DNA of 64,000 bases from Candidatus Competibacter sp. (GCA_029624815.1 JARSSH010000035.1:1-64000), one strand, 5' to 3'; shown: positions 1 to 7,993, counted from the first letter of the stretch. Numbers and translations: made by a program. The notes: generated from the sequence alone by a model not told the origin.

Positions 1-17
1 ATCAAAATACAACTATA

Positions 18-354
18 TTACAATAAGTTGGGATTTGTGGGTAAACGGGTGGGTTAAGACCATCTCTGTAAAAATGTATTGCTGTAATTATATCTAATTA
101 TCCACAAGTAAAACAGGAAACCTATAATGGAAACCAATGAAGAGAATAAAATGTTCCGGATGTATTGAACTTCTCTGACATTTTCAAACCAAGCGTCAAT
201 CTTTTCGGCATCGAATAAACGCTCCAATAAGCCTCGAACCATAACAGTCACTGGGCTTTTTTCCGCAAATTTTTGCAAAAGTGGGGTAAAAATAACGAAT
301 TCCTCCTGTTGTAGGGCGATTTGAAATTTAAAATATATTATTTTACAATAAGTT
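18..354. repeat. 12-bp direct repeat flanking a transposase remnant
   Basis: The 12-mer TTACAATAAGTT occurs at 18-29 and again at 343-354, on either side of the truncated IS4-type reading frame. The DNA in between is AT-rich. It could be a trace of a past insertion or recombination, or chance in AT-rich sequence. No terminal inverted repeats were seen next to either copy. Confidence 0.3.
54..278 (-). pseudogene. N-terminal remnant of an IS4-family transposase
   Basis: About 50 residues read like the conserved N-terminus of IS4-type DDE transposases: SPVTVMVRGLLERLF, then a short gap, then VQYIRNILFSSLVSI. After that the frame runs into unrelated hydrophobic residues and stops at 74 aa, whereas intact family members are above 400 aa. 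The whole catalytic domain is therefore missing. The listed start is a TTG, and the reading frame stays open further upstream with no ATG, so the original start also appears lost. The hydrophobic tail imitates a membrane segment, but I do not think this is a small membrane protein. It sits in AT-rich accessory DNA beside a glycosyltransferase. Confidence 0.6.
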
Positions 355-482
355 ATAACACCTTTACAGGGCTGGGCGCTTGAGACTCAAATTCTGTTGA
401 TTTCAACTCATTGAGTTGTAAAGGGAAGCTGAAGCGGGATTCGTTGTAACACATTGAATAAAATAAGTAAATTATTTATGAA

Positions 483-1736
483 CTAATCTATTGCATTGAG
501 TTGCTCCTGAAATGCATTCAGGTAACCCTGAGTCATCTGCTTCAGAGAGTAGCGGGTTTGTTGGATAAAACGAGCTGTTTCGCCAAGGCGATTGCATAAT
601 AGTCTATCGTGATAAATGCGTAGAATTGCCAATGCTAAAGAATGTACATCACTGGGTTTTATCAATAGGGCAGTAACACTATCTTCGAGTATCTCTGCTA
701 ATCCCCCAACCTTTGAAGCAATGATAGGTCGGGCAAGCGCCATTGATTCAAGTAGAGTATAAGGCAACCCTTCATGCAAGGAGGGTATCAGCAGTGCGTC
801 ACAGTGGGCAATGTAGTCGTAAATATTTCGCCGGAAGCCGAGAAAGTGAACCTGAGCATCGAGTTTTCGATTGCCAACGAGTTGGCGAAGTTCGTTTTCT
901 GTTGGACCTATGCCGACGATATGCAGATGAACGTCGCTTAACGTGTTATTTGCGGCGATAGCTTCAATCGCAAACTGGTGACCTTTGACCTGGTCAAGCC
1001 GCCCAATGATTGCGAGATTCAGATGGCGTTTCAGATATTCCGGCGGCCGAGGAAAGTCGTTTGGGTCCATTATGGGAACCCCGTTGGGAATAACACAGCT
1101 TCTCAACCCGTAGTGGGCTCTGCGATAGTGAGTCTCGAGATCTTTCGTTACATAACAGATGGCTGCGCTGGTTGCGCGCGTGGCGATGGTATCGAGCAAG
1201 CGATACGCACGATCTTTGATTCCACCCACGACATTATCTTTTAATGGTTCTGGGAGACCGTGCTCCGTCTTTACGATGGCAAACGAATACAAATTTTTGA
1301 CAATTGCGCAAAATACTCCTGCCTTGTAGCCATGAACATGCACAAGGCGTACTCCTTGTGCAGACAGTAAGTTTGCCATTTTTTGTGCTGTCGCGAACAA
1401 GCGGAGGTTGTCTCCGGAAAGAATGACAGGTTCATCACCCTGCTTGCGCGATTGAGCGGCAAGTTCGTCATCTTGAAAAAGAAATAAATTCGCTTTGATG
1501 CCGGCAGCGCGGAGACCACTGAGGAGGCCGAGTATGTGACGTTCTACGCCTCCGAACAGCTCGCCAGCCGAGCAGATGGCTATGGGACCAATCGAATTTA
1601 CCACAACCTCATCAGCGGAAGCCGGAACCGATGTGATTTGGAAACGAGGTTGTTCGATCAAGGGGTCGATGCTGAAATTGGGTATACCGCACTCTAAGCG
1701 TGTTTCTAGAGAGATTACAGACATGTGGGCTTCCAT
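483..1736 (-). CDS. GT4 family glycosyltransferase
   Basis: A 417-aa GT-B fold glycosyltransferase, predicted to transfer a sugar from a nucleotide donor onto a surface glycan or lipid acceptor in the cytoplasm. The N-terminal half carries the acceptor-side motif ELFGGVERHILGLL, and a VHVHGYKAG segment follows. The C-terminal half has IIGRLDQVKGHQFAIEA and the E-x7-E donor-site motif in HEGLPYTLLESMA, as in family GT4. There are no signal peptide or membrane segments. An internal ATG 12 nt downstream (1724) has a better-placed GGAAG and may be the real start. The gene is clearly lower in GC than the rest of the window and is flanked by transposase debris, which suggests horizontal acquisition. 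The exact substrate cannot be told from sequence. Confidence 0.85.
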   Translation of the reverse strand: MEAHMSVISLETRLECGIPNFSIDPLIEQPRFQITSVPASADEVVVNSIGPIAICSAGELFGGVERHILGLLSGLRAAGIKANLFLFQDDELAAQSRKQGDEPVILSGDNLRLFATAQKMANLLSAQGVRLVHVHGYKAGVFCAIVKNLYSFAIVKTEHGLPEPLKDNVVGGIKDRAYRLLDTIATRATSAAICYVTKDLETHYRRAHYGLRSCVIPNGVPIMDPNDFPRPPEYLKRHLNLAIIGRLDQVKGHQFAIEAIAANNTLSDVHLHIVGIGPTENELRQLVGNRKLDAQVHFLGFRRNIYDYIAHCDALLIPSLHEGLPYTLLESMALARPIIASKVGGLAEILEDSVTALLIKPSDVHSLALAILRIYHDRLLCNRLGETARFIQQTRYSLKQMTQGYLNAFQEQLNAID

Positions 1737-1778
1737 CGAGAGCTATAATAGTCAAATTTGGTGTATAGCCGATCTGAG

Positions 1779-1939
1779 TCAGGCGGCAAGTTTCCGCGGT
1801 TTGTCTTTTCCTACGTTGGGTGAATCGACGACGGCGATGCCATTCTGAAACCGGACACGCCGCGCACCACCTCGGGCAGCGGCCTGAAGCCGCCCAGCTT
1901 GCGCCAACGTTTCTCGGCGTTCAGCGCCAATTGGAACAT
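1779..1939 (-). pseudogene. C-terminal remnant of a mutator-type transposase, frameshifted
   Basis: Two reading frames must be joined to recover the C-terminus of an IS256/mutator-like transposase. One frame gives LALNAEKRWRKLGGFRPLP followed by EVVRGV. The neighbouring frame continues with RFQNGIAVVDSPNVGKDKP and ends RKLAA then stop. The switch near the GV junction implies a one- or two-base indel. The DDE catalytic core is absent. The remnant abuts a truncated methyltransferase on the same strand, so one long open frame (1779-2267) is a chimera of unrelated scraps. A shorter related scrap lies at the right edge of the window. Confidence 0.6.
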
Positions 1940-2018
1940 CGAGGCTTGACGATATCGCTGATTGTGCCCGCCTCGGGTTCGTTGGGAGAGCGGGGCGGAC
2001 CATCCCATTACAATAGTT

Positions 2019-2237
2019 ACACTTCACCCGACCTCGATAAAACGGCAGCAACGCCTTGAGCGCCAGCAGGTTATCGCCCTGGATCAGCGGATTGTTGGTG
2101 TTGGCGTCACCGTGGCCGCGCTCGAAGCGCAGCAGGCGATAGGACATGTCGGCGGCTTGGGCGATGGCTTGGATTTTGTTTGTCCATTCGAGGTGCGGCA
2201 TGGCGGGGGTGGGTGGGTTCCAATACAGTGTCGGCAT
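2019..2237 (-). pseudogene. N-terminal remnant of a type III DNA methyltransferase (Mod-like)
   Basis: From the ATG at 2237 the frame encodes about 73 residues typical of the start of site-specific DNA methyltransferases of the type III modification kind. They include NPLIQGDNLLALKALLPFY and then RGRVKC. In intact proteins this is followed at once by the catalytic IYIDPPYN motif. Here the homology stops exactly after the KC, and the frame enters transposase-derived sequence. The gene lost everything from the catalytic motif onward, so no methylation or restriction activity is expected. The breakpoint points to a deletion or an insertion-mediated rearrangement. Confidence 0.65.
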
Positions 2238-2278
2238 TGTAACCCGGATGGTAGGGGCTCCCAGCATTCCCTTTGAGC

Positions 2279-2510
2279 CTGTCTATTATGCATATCTATA
2301 AGGCCATGATTTTTTTGTAATTAAAGCGGTAAATTCCCTCCCCCTCATGGGGGAGGGCGAGAGAGCGGTAAATTCCCTCCCCCTCGTGGGGGAGGGCGAG
2401 AGAGGGGGTTGGGTTCGATCACACCCCCCCGAATTCGCGACCCGAGAATCGGGCAACTCCCACCCCAACCCTCTTCCACAAGGGGAGGAAGACTTGTGTG
2501 TAACGGACAG
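2279..2510. mobile_element. MITE-like element, CTGTC-ended family, copy A
   Basis: A 232-bp non-coding element starts CTGTCTATTATGCATA and ends in TGTGTGTAACGGACAG. Read inward, the right end is CTGTCCGTTACACACA, so the ends are imperfect inverted repeats. It aligns along its whole length with the 195-bp copy at 14618-14812; the extra length is a 39-bp tandem duplication. Internally it has G/C palindromes (CCCTCCCCCTCGTGGGGGAG) and the shared GAATTCGCGACCCGAGAATC stretch. I see no clear target duplication here, so this copy is probably older or rearranged. No protein is encoded, so any transposition would need a transposase in trans. Confidence 0.65.
2325..2402. repeat. 39-bp tandem duplication inside MITE copy A
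   Basis: Two adjacent 39-bp units beginning AGCGGTAAATTCCC occupy 2325-2363 and 2364-2402. They differ at one base in the loop of the palindrome (CTCATGG versus CTCGTGG). The copy at 14618-14812 has a single unit. Confidence 0.85.
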
Positions 2511-2593
2511 CGGTAAACCCACGCACCGGCGCGAATCGTCATAAGCATCGACATCGTGATGTTCGTGGTGCGGGCCAGCAGCGTGTTCGGCAT
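2511..2593 (-). pseudogene. possible 5' end of an unidentified gene cut by the MITE
   Basis: From an ATG at 2593, preceded by GGAG about nine bases upstream, an open frame encodes 27 residues starting MPNTLLARTTNITMSMLMTI. It then runs straight into MITE copy A. It may be the start of a gene interrupted by the element, or simply chance. I do not recognise the protein. The putative ribosome-binding region overlaps the NtrC-like site upstream of glnA. Confidence 0.2.
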
Positions 2594-2599
2594 GACTTA

Positions 2600-2618
2600 T
2601 TGCTCCACTTTAGTGCAA
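2600..2618 (+). promoter_or_regulatory. NtrC-like enhancer site upstream of glnA
   Basis: On the minus strand this reads TTGCACTAAAGTGGAGCAA, close to the NtrC operator pattern GCAC-N7-GTGC, with one changed base in one half-site. A weaker half-site (GCACTAATATC) follows at about 2632. The distance of about 100 bp to the sigma-54 promoter at 2712 is normal for an NtrC enhancer. Confidence 0.55.
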
Positions 2619-2711
2619 AAAAGAATTGATCGCACTAATATCGATCGGCAAACGATGCCGGTGTGGTTCAAAATGCAGCGGGTTTGTGGTCAAGCTTGCG
2701 AATATCCACCA

Positions 2712-2727
2712 TGGCATGGTTCGTGCT
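2712..2727 (+). promoter_or_regulatory. sigma-54 promoter of glnA
   Basis: TGGCATGGTTCGTGCT has the GG and GC dinucleotides at the exact -24/-12 spacing (ten bases between) and matches TGGCAYR-N4-TTGCW except at one position. It would start transcription about 55-60 nt before the glnA ATG. It fits NtrC-activated glnA expression under nitrogen limitation. Confidence 0.65.
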
Positions 2728-2795
2728 GATGACGATTGTGTTTTTTAATACCCGATCAATCCCGATCGGATTTTTCCGAGAACTCCGAGGAATCA

Positions 2796-4211
2796 ATGAC
2801 AATGAATGCTGCCGAAGTGATGAAGTTGGTCGAGGAAAAGGGCGTCAAGTTCGTGGATTATCGATTTACGGACACCCGCGGCAAGGAGCAGCATGTCACC
2901 GTACCCACTAGCGCCTTCAACGAGGATATCTTCGAGGACGGCAAGATGTTCGACGGCTCGTCCATCGCGGGCTGGAAGGGCATTCAGGAATCGGACATGA
3001 TTCTGATGCCCGATCCCACGACTGCCTGCATCGACCCCTTCTTCGAGGAACCCACGCTGGTTCTGACCTGCGATGTGATCGAACCCAATACCATGCAGGG
3101 TTACGAGCGCGATCCGCGTTCGCTGGCCCGTCGCGCCGAGGCTTATCTAAAATCGACGGGCATCGGCGACACGGCGTTCTTCGGCCCGGAAAACGAATTC
3201 TTCATCTTCGACGACATTCGCTGGGGCGCCGACATCAGCGGTTGCTTCTATAAGGTTGATTCCTCCGAGGCCGGCTGGAACTCCGAGCGGGTGTACGAGG
3301 GCGGCAACTTCGGCCACCGGCCCGGACTCAAGGGCGGCTATTTCCCGGTGCCGCCGGTGGATTCGCAGCAGGATATTCGCTCCGCCATGTGCTTGAGTTT
3401 GGAGGAGATGGGGCTGATCCCCGAAGTGCATCACCACGAAGTGGCCACCGCCGGCCAGGCCGAGATCGGCGTCCAGTTCAACACCCTGGTGCGCAAGGGC
3501 GACGAAACGCAGCGCCTGAAGTACGTGGTGCAGAACGTGGCCGCCAGCTACGGCAAGACCGCGACCTTCATGCCCAAGCCGCTGGTTGGCGATAACGGCA
3601 ACGGTATGCACGTCCACCAGTCCATCGCCAAGGATGGCGTCAATCTATTCGCCGGCGATCAGTACGCCGGCCTGTCCGAGTTGGCGTTGTATTACATCGG
3701 CGGCATCATCAAGCACGCCAAGGCGCTGAACGCCTTCACCAACGCCTCGACCAACAGCTACAAGCGGCTGGTGCCGGGCTTCGAAGCCCCGGTGATGCTG
3801 GCCTACTCGGCCCGCAACCGCTCCGCTTCCATCCGCATTCCCTACGTTCAGAGCCCCAAGGCGCGGCGCATCGAGGTGCGTTTCCCCGACTCGACCGCCA
3901 ATCCCTACCTAGCGTTCGCGGCGATGATGATGGCCGGCCTGGACGGCATCCAGAACAAGATTCATCCCGGCGACCCGATGGACAAGGATCTCTACGATTT
4001 GCCGCCGGAAGAGGAGAAACAGATTCCCAAGGTCTGTTTCTACTTCGACGAAGCGCTGAACGCTCTGAAGGAAGACCACGAGTTCCTGCTGAAGGGCGGT
4101 GTATTCACCAGCGACTTGATCGATGCCTATATCGAATTGAAGCAGGCGGAAGTGACTCGCCTGCGCATGACGACACATCCGGTCGAATTCGATATGTACT
4201 ACAGCCTGTAA
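2796..4211 (+). CDS. glnA: glutamine synthetase, type I
   Basis: Joins ammonia to glutamate using ATP in the cytoplasm; this is the main ammonium-assimilation enzyme, a dodecamer. The chosen start gives 471 aa, near the 469 of E. coli; GAGG sits five bases upstream, and the open frame before it looks like untranslated leader. Visible signatures are [12 protein letters not shown] near the N-terminus, [10 protein letters not shown] (metal-binding glutamates), [10 protein letters not shown], and [10 protein letters not shown] in the ATP/glutamate site. The segment [11 protein letters not shown] carries the tyrosine that GlnE adenylylates in the GSI-beta subtype. A sigma-54 promoter and an NtrC-like site lie upstream, and ntrBC lie downstream. 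This is the classical glnA-ntrBC arrangement, here separated by a MITE. Confidence 0.97.
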   Translation: MTMNAAEVMKLVEEKGVKFVDYRFTDTRGKEQHVTVPTSAFNEDIFEDGKMFDGSSIAGWKGIQESDMILMPDPTTACIDPFFEEPTLVLTCDVIEPNTMQGYERDPRSLARRAEAYLKSTGIGDTAFFGPENEFFIFDDIRWGADISGCFYKVDSSEAGWNSERVYEGGNFGHRPGLKGGYFPVPPVDSQQDIRSAMCLSLEEMGLIPEVHHHEVATAGQAEIGVQFNTLVRKGDETQRLKYVVQNVAASYGKTATFMPKPLVGDNGNGMHVHQSIAKDGVNLFAGDQYAGLSELALYYIGGIIKHAKALNAFTNASTNSYKRLVPGFEAPVMLAYSARNRSASIRIPYVQSPKARRIEVRFPDSTANPYLAFAAMMMAGLDGIQNKIHPGDPMDKDLYDLPPEEEKQIPKVCFYFDEALNALKEDHEFLLKGGVFTSDLIDAYIELKQAEVTRLRMTTHPVEFDMYYSL

Positions 4212-4245
4212 TACTCAAGGGCTGCGATCGCGGCCGGATAGCTTT

Positions 4246-4386
4246 GTCCGAGGGTAAGCGTTCACACCTCCACCCCGACCCTCCCCTACAAGGGGGGAGG
4301 GAGTCTTGGGCAACAACACGTTGTTAGGCATCCCTCCCCTTGCGGGAGGGAGTTGGGGGGATGGGTCTGAACGCTTACGTCCGAGG
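4246..4386. mobile_element. MITE-like element with IS66-type ends and an exact 8-bp duplication
   Basis: A 125-bp element at 4254-4378 begins GTAAGCGTTCACACC. Its right end read inward is GTAAGCGTTCAGACC, so 14 of 15 bases match as inverted terminal repeats. It is flanked by the identical octamer GTCCGAGG at 4246-4253 and 4379-4386. Ends starting GTAAGCG and an 8-bp target duplication are characteristic of the IS66 family, so this looks like a non-autonomous derivative. The interior has two G/C hairpins, one of which resembles the core of the CTGTC-ended elements at 2279 and 14618. It separates glnA from its downstream hairpin. Confidence 0.75.
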
Positions 4387-4392
4387 AATCGT

Positions 4393-4418
4393 GCGACGCC
4401 CCCTTTTGGGGGCGTCGC
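4393..4418 (+). terminator. strong hairpin downstream of glnA
   Basis: A perfect 11-bp stem (GCGACGCCCCC / GGGGGCGTCGC) closes a TTTT loop. Only a short T run follows, so it may be an inefficient Rho-independent terminator or an mRNA 3'-end stabiliser. The MITE at 4254-4378 now lies between it and glnA. Confidence 0.5.
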
Positions 4419-4458
4419 CGTTTGAGCCGGCGGCCTCAAGTCGTCGAAGCCGCTCTGC

Positions 4459-4516
4459 GCACCAATACAGTGCATAATGAAGTGATGGTTCGGGATCGTG
4501 CGCACCAACAGCGCGC
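4459..4516 (+). promoter_or_regulatory. two NtrC-like sites upstream of ntrB
   Basis: GCACCAATACAGTGC at 4459-4473 matches GCAC-N7-GTGC perfectly. GCACCAACAGCGCGC at 4502-4516 matches in all but one base. Their centres are 43 bp apart, about four helical turns, and they lie roughly 70-120 bp upstream of a sigma-54 promoter. This suggests cooperative NtrC binding and autoregulation of ntrBC. Confidence 0.6.
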
Positions 4517-4580
4517 CGCATCGCACTGGGTTGACGCCGCGCATGTGGAACGCAGTGCATGAGTTCCATTTATGCCACAT

Positions 4581-4596
4581 TGGCTTGATTTTTGCT
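4581..4596 (+). promoter_or_regulatory. sigma-54 promoter of ntrBC
   Basis: TGGCTTGATTTTTGCT fits the -24/-12 consensus very well, with GG and GC ten bases apart and a TTTTTGCT block. The predicted start point is near 4608, leaving a leader of about 20 nt before the GTG start of ntrB. Confidence 0.7.
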
Positions 4597-4630
4597 AGAT
4601 CGCTGATGGCAACCGGAAAACGAGGCCACC

Positions 4631-5689
4631 GTGCTGAAAGACTACCATCGTCGGGTTGTGGAAGGCTTGAGCATCGCCGTGTTGGTGCTGGACCGGCGGC
4701 TGCGGGTGCTGTTCATGAATCCGACCGCGGAAACCTTGTTCGAACTGAGTTTCCGCAAGGCGCACAAGCTGGCGCTTTCGGAGCTGGTCGTCGGCGCCGA
4801 AGCGTTCGTGGCCGGCTTGTGGCAATGTCTGGAGAGTGGCCATCCCTATATCGAGCGGGAGCTGCAACTGGTGGTGCAACCCGGCCGCGTTGTGACCGTG
4901 GATTGCATGGCCGCACCGCTGTTGGAACGCGATCCACCCAGCGATCTGTTGCTGGAGCTGCGACAGGTGGATTGGCGGCTGCGCATCAACCGGGAGGAAC
5001 ATATTTTGGCGCAGCACCACACCACCCGTGCGCTGGTGCGCAATCTTGCCCATGAAATCAAAAACCCGCTGGGCGGGTTGCGGGGGGCGGCCCAGTTACT
5101 GGAACGGGAACTGCCGGACCCGGCGCTGCGCGAATACACCGGCATCATCATCGGCGAGGCGGACCGGTTGCGCAGTCTGGTGGACCGGATGCTCGGCCCG
5201 AACCAGTTGCCCAGCCACGACGAGGTCAGCATTCATGAAATCCTGGAGCGGGTTTGCGCCCTGGTGGAAGCGGAAGCCGACCCCGGCATTCGCGTCGAGC
5301 GCGATTACGACCCCAGTATTCCGATGCTGTGGGGCGACGCCGATCGACTGATCCAGGCGGTGCTGAACGTGGTGCGCAATGCGGTGCAGGCCCTGGGCCG
5401 GCAAGGCGTCATTACCCTGCGCACTCGGGTGCAGCGTCAATACACCATCGGTTCCCGGCGCTACAAGTTGGTGGCGCGGCTGGACGTGATCGACGACGGT
5501 CCCGGCATTCCGCTCGAACAGCAGGAACAAATCTTTTATCCGATGATCACCGGCCGCCCGGATGGAACCGGCCTGGGCTTGTCGATCGCCCAAAATATCG
5601 TTAACCAACACGGCGGCCTGATCGAATGCCTCAGCCGGCCCGGCGAGACGGTTTTCACCCTGTTGCTGCCCTTGGACAAGACCGGATGA
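4631..5689 (+). CDS. ntrB: nitrogen regulation sensor kinase NtrB
   Basis: Soluble sensor kinase/phosphatase (also called GlnL) that controls NtrC phosphorylation in response to the PII protein. The 352-aa length is normal. It has an N-terminal PAS domain (about 10-115), then HisKA with phospho-acceptor His141 in NLAHEIKNPLGGLRGAAQ, then a HATPase domain with an N box (ADRLIQAVLNVVRNAVQAL), DDGPGIP and GTGLGLSIA. There are no membrane segments, as expected for a cytoplasmic kinase. The start is a GTG with GAGG five bases upstream. It overlaps ntrC by ATGA, implying translational coupling, and has its own sigma-54/NtrC promoter region. Confidence 0.95.
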   Translation: MLKDYHRRVVEGLSIAVLVLDRRLRVLFMNPTAETLFELSFRKAHKLALSELVVGAEAFVAGLWQCLESGHPYIERELQLVVQPGRVVTVDCMAAPLLERDPPSDLLLELRQVDWRLRINREEHILAQHHTTRALVRNLAHEIKNPLGGLRGAAQLLERELPDPALREYTGIIIGEADRLRSLVDRMLGPNQLPSHDEVSIHEILERVCALVEAEADPGIRVERDYDPSIPMLWGDADRLIQAVLNVVRNAVQALGRQGVITLRTRVQRQYTIGSRRYKLVARLDVIDDGPGIPLEQQEQIFYPMITGRPDGTGLGLSIAQNIVNQHGGLIECLSRPGETVFTLLLPLDKTG

Positions 5690-7083
5690 GCAGGAAAGAA
5701 CACATTTGGGTCATCGACGACGACCACGCCATTCGCTGGGTGCTGGAAAAGGCGCTGCAGCGTGACGGCATGACGGTCGCTTCCTTCGACAGCGCGGTCG
5801 GAGCGATCGACGCCCTCCGCCAGGGCATGCCGGACGCCATCGTCGCCGACATCCGCATGCCGGGCATGAGCGGTCTGGAATTGCTGTCCCACCTGCGCGA
5901 GCGGGCACCGGAGCTACCGGTCATCATCATGACCGCCCACTCCGATCTCGACAGCGCGGTTTCCGCCTATCGGGGCGGAGCGTTCGAATATTTGCCCAAA
6001 CCGTTCGACGTGGACGAAGCCGTGGCCTTGATTCGTCGGGCCTGCCAGACGCGCCGCCAGCGCGCCGACCCGCCGGAACAGGTCGAGCCACTGCCGGAGA
6101 TCATCGGCGAGGCGCCGTCGATGCAGGAGGTGTTCCGCGCGATCGGGCGGCTGTCGCGCTCCAACATCACCGTGCTGATCACGGGCGAATCCGGTTCCGG
6201 CAAGGAACTGGTGGCTCGCGCCCTGCACCGCCACAGCCCGCGCGCCGACAAGTCGTTCATCGCCATCAACACCGCCGCCATTCCTCGCGATCTCCTGGAA
6301 TCGGAACTGTTCGGTCACGAACGCGGCGCATTCACCGGCGCGCAGACGAGCCGGCAGGGCCGGTTCGAGCAGGCCAACGGCGGCACCCTGTTTCTGGACG
6401 AAATCGGCGACATGCCGGCGGAACTGCAAACCCGGCTGCTACGGGTGCTGGCCGAGGGCGAGTTTTACCGGGTGGGCGGCCACACCCCGACCCGAGTGGA
6501 CGTGCGAGTGATCGCCGCTACCCATCAGAACCTGGAGCAGCGGGTTCGCGACGGTTTGTTCCGCGAAGACCTGTATCACCGTCTGAACGTGATTCGCATT
6601 CAACTGCCGTCCCTGAACAAGCGCCGCGAGGATATTCCATTGCTGACCCGGCATTTTCTGAGTCAGGCTGCCCGGGAGCTGGGGGTCGAATCCAAAGTAT
6701 TGCGACCGGAAACGGAAGGTTATCTCGGCAAGCTGGATTGGCCAGGCAACGTTCGGCAATTGGAAAACCTGTGTCGCTGGCTGACGGTCATGGCTTCGGG
6801 CCGGGAAATCCATCTGGAGGATTTGCCGACGGATCTACGAGAGCGGGGACCGGCGGCGGCCGGAACCGGCCCCGATTGGGAGGCGGCGTTGCGGCTGTGG
6901 GCCAATCAGAGCCTGGCGCGCGGCGAGCGGAAATTGCTGGATAGCGCCCTGCCCAGTTTCGAACGGGTATTGATCCAGGTGGCGCTGGAACAGACCGGTG
7001 GTCACCGTCAGGACGCTGCCCGGTTGCTGGGTTGGGGACGCAATACCCTGACGCGCAAGATCAAGGAGCTGCGGATGGAGTGA
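5686..7083 (+). CDS. ntrC: nitrogen response regulator NtrC
   Basis: Sigma-54-dependent enhancer-binding activator of nitrogen genes (also called GlnG), phosphorylated by NtrB. Starting at the ATG that overlaps the ntrB stop gives 465 aa, matching the family. The receiver domain has Asp55 in [10 protein letters not shown]. The AAA+ domain carries Walker A GESGSGKE, the sigma-54-contacting GAFTGA in [14 protein letters not shown], and [12 protein letters not shown] as Walker B. The C-terminus ends in a Fis-type helix-turn-helix ([20 protein letters not shown]). All features needed for activation are intact, in contrast to NtrX at 27903. Likely targets in this window are glnA, ntrBC and perhaps the urt operon. 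Confidence 0.96.
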   Translation: MSRKEHIWVIDDDHAIRWVLEKALQRDGMTVASFDSAVGAIDALRQGMPDAIVADIRMPGMSGLELLSHLRERAPELPVIIMTAHSDLDSAVSAYRGGAFEYLPKPFDVDEAVALIRRACQTRRQRADPPEQVEPLPEIIGEAPSMQEVFRAIGRLSRSNITVLITGESGSGKELVARALHRHSPRADKSFIAINTAAIPRDLLESELFGHERGAFTGAQTSRQGRFEQANGGTLFLDEIGDMPAELQTRLLRVLAEGEFYRVGGHTPTRVDVRVIAATHQNLEQRVRDGLFREDLYHRLNVIRIQLPSLNKRREDIPLLTRHFLSQAARELGVESKVLRPETEGYLGKLDWPGNVRQLENLCRWLTVMASGREIHLEDLPTDLRERGPAAAGTGPDWEAALRLWANQSLARGERKLLDSALPSFERVLIQVALEQTGGHRQDAARLLGWGRNTLTRKIKELRME

Positions 7084-7106
7084 ACGTTCCAGCGCCTCCG
7101 TCCGCC

Positions 7107-7571
7107 ATGTTCGACATACTGCTGTTCGAGCCGGAGATCCCGCCCAATACCGGCAACGTCATCCGGCTGTGCGCCAATACCGGCGCACGGCTGCACCTGA
7201 TCGAGCCGCTTGGTTTTCGCTTGGAAGACCGTCGGTTGCGACGGGCCGGATTGGATTATCACGAATGGGCGCGGCTACGCGTTCATCCCGATTTGGCCGC
7301 CTGTCTGGCGGCATTGCGGCCGGTGCGGGTGCTGGCTTTTACCACCAAGGGCCGACACGTTTACAGCGATGTGGACTACCAAGCCGGTGACGCACTGCTG
7401 TTCGGGCCGGAAACCCGCGGCTTGCCGGAGCCGGTGCTGGCCGGGTTGCCGCCCGAATGCCGGCTGCGGATTCCCATGCGCACGCAGGCTCGCAGTCTGA
7501 ATTTGTCGAACGCGGTCGCCATCGTGGTCTACGAGGCGTGGCGGCAAAGCGGATTTCCGGGCGCCGGTTGA
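7107..7571 (+). CDS. trmL: tRNA (cytidine/uridine-34 2'-O)-methyltransferase TrmL
   Basis: SPOUT-class enzyme that methylates the wobble ribose of tRNA-Leu using S-adenosylmethionine. The 154-aa product begins MFDILLFEPEIPPNTGNVIR and contains RLRRAGLDYHEW, FGPETRGLPE and IPMRTQARSLNLSNAVAIVV, the last being part of the trefoil-knot SAM site. An alternative GTG at 7080 overlaps the ntrC stop (GTGA) and would add nine residues with better coupling. I kept the ATG because family members normally start at this point. It lies directly behind ntrC in the same direction and may be co-transcribed, although its role is not obviously nitrogen-related. Confidence 0.92.
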   Translation: MFDILLFEPEIPPNTGNVIRLCANTGARLHLIEPLGFRLEDRRLRRAGLDYHEWARLRVHPDLAACLAALRPVRVLAFTTKGRHVYSDVDYQAGDALLFGPETRGLPEPVLAGLPPECRLRIPMRTQARSLNLSNAVAIVVYEAWRQSGFPGAG

Positions 7572-7624
7572 ATGCGCCGGGCGCGTTGAATAGCCAATCG
7601 ATCGGTTCTCTGGACAGAAGTCGG

Positions 7625-7993
7625 TCACGGAGTTCGATCCAGTTGGGATTGCAGACCGGCGATCGTCGTGCTGGCCATGGCTCGCGTCCGCTCCAGCAGG
7701 TCGGCGACCCCATCCAGCGTCTTTTCCCGCCCGGCCTGTTCCATGCGCCGGAACATCTCCGCCAGCCGCAGCGCGCCGAGGTAGGCGCAAGTGGGTTTGA
7801 TGGTGTGCGCAATGGTTTTGATGGCGTCGGCATCGCTTTGGGTGACGGCGATCCGCAACCGGTCGAGTTGGAGCGGTAGGTCGCCGAGAAAAGTGTGGAG
7901 CAGTTCCGCAAACTCGTCTTCCATGATTTCGCGTAATTCGGCGATGACTTCGTTGTCGAGCACCGGCAATCGGTCGAGATCGGTGTCGCTCAT
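7625..7993 (-). CDS. HPt domain phosphotransfer protein
   Basis: A 122-aa stand-alone histidine phosphotransfer protein that shuttles phosphate between receiver domains. The motif IAHTIKPTCAYLGA places the phosphorylatable histidine at residue 63. It differs from the canonical HxLKGSSxxLG by a proline after the lysine. The rest is helical, as expected of a four-helix bundle. The start has AGGGGA seven bases upstream. It is on the same strand as the kinase/receiver/PP2C/STAS operon at 9074-13464 but separated from it by two genes on the other strand. That neighbourhood suggests it is the HptB-like relay for the operon; the link is inference. Confidence 0.85.
   Translation of the reverse strand: MSDTDLDRLPVLDNEVIAELREIMEDEFAELLHTFLGDLPLQLDRLRIAVTQSDADAIKTIAHTIKPTCAYLGALRLAEMFRRMEQAGREKTLDGVADLLERTRAMASTTIAGLQSQLDRTP

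Noticed and set aside
54-278. Small membrane protein with one hydrophobic helix.
   Set aside because: The first 50 residues match the IS4-type transposase start, and the hydrophobic tail is read-through beyond the breakpoint.
2325-2402. Start of a CRISPR array.
   Set aside because: Only two directly adjacent units, no spacers, and the units lie within a transposon-like element.
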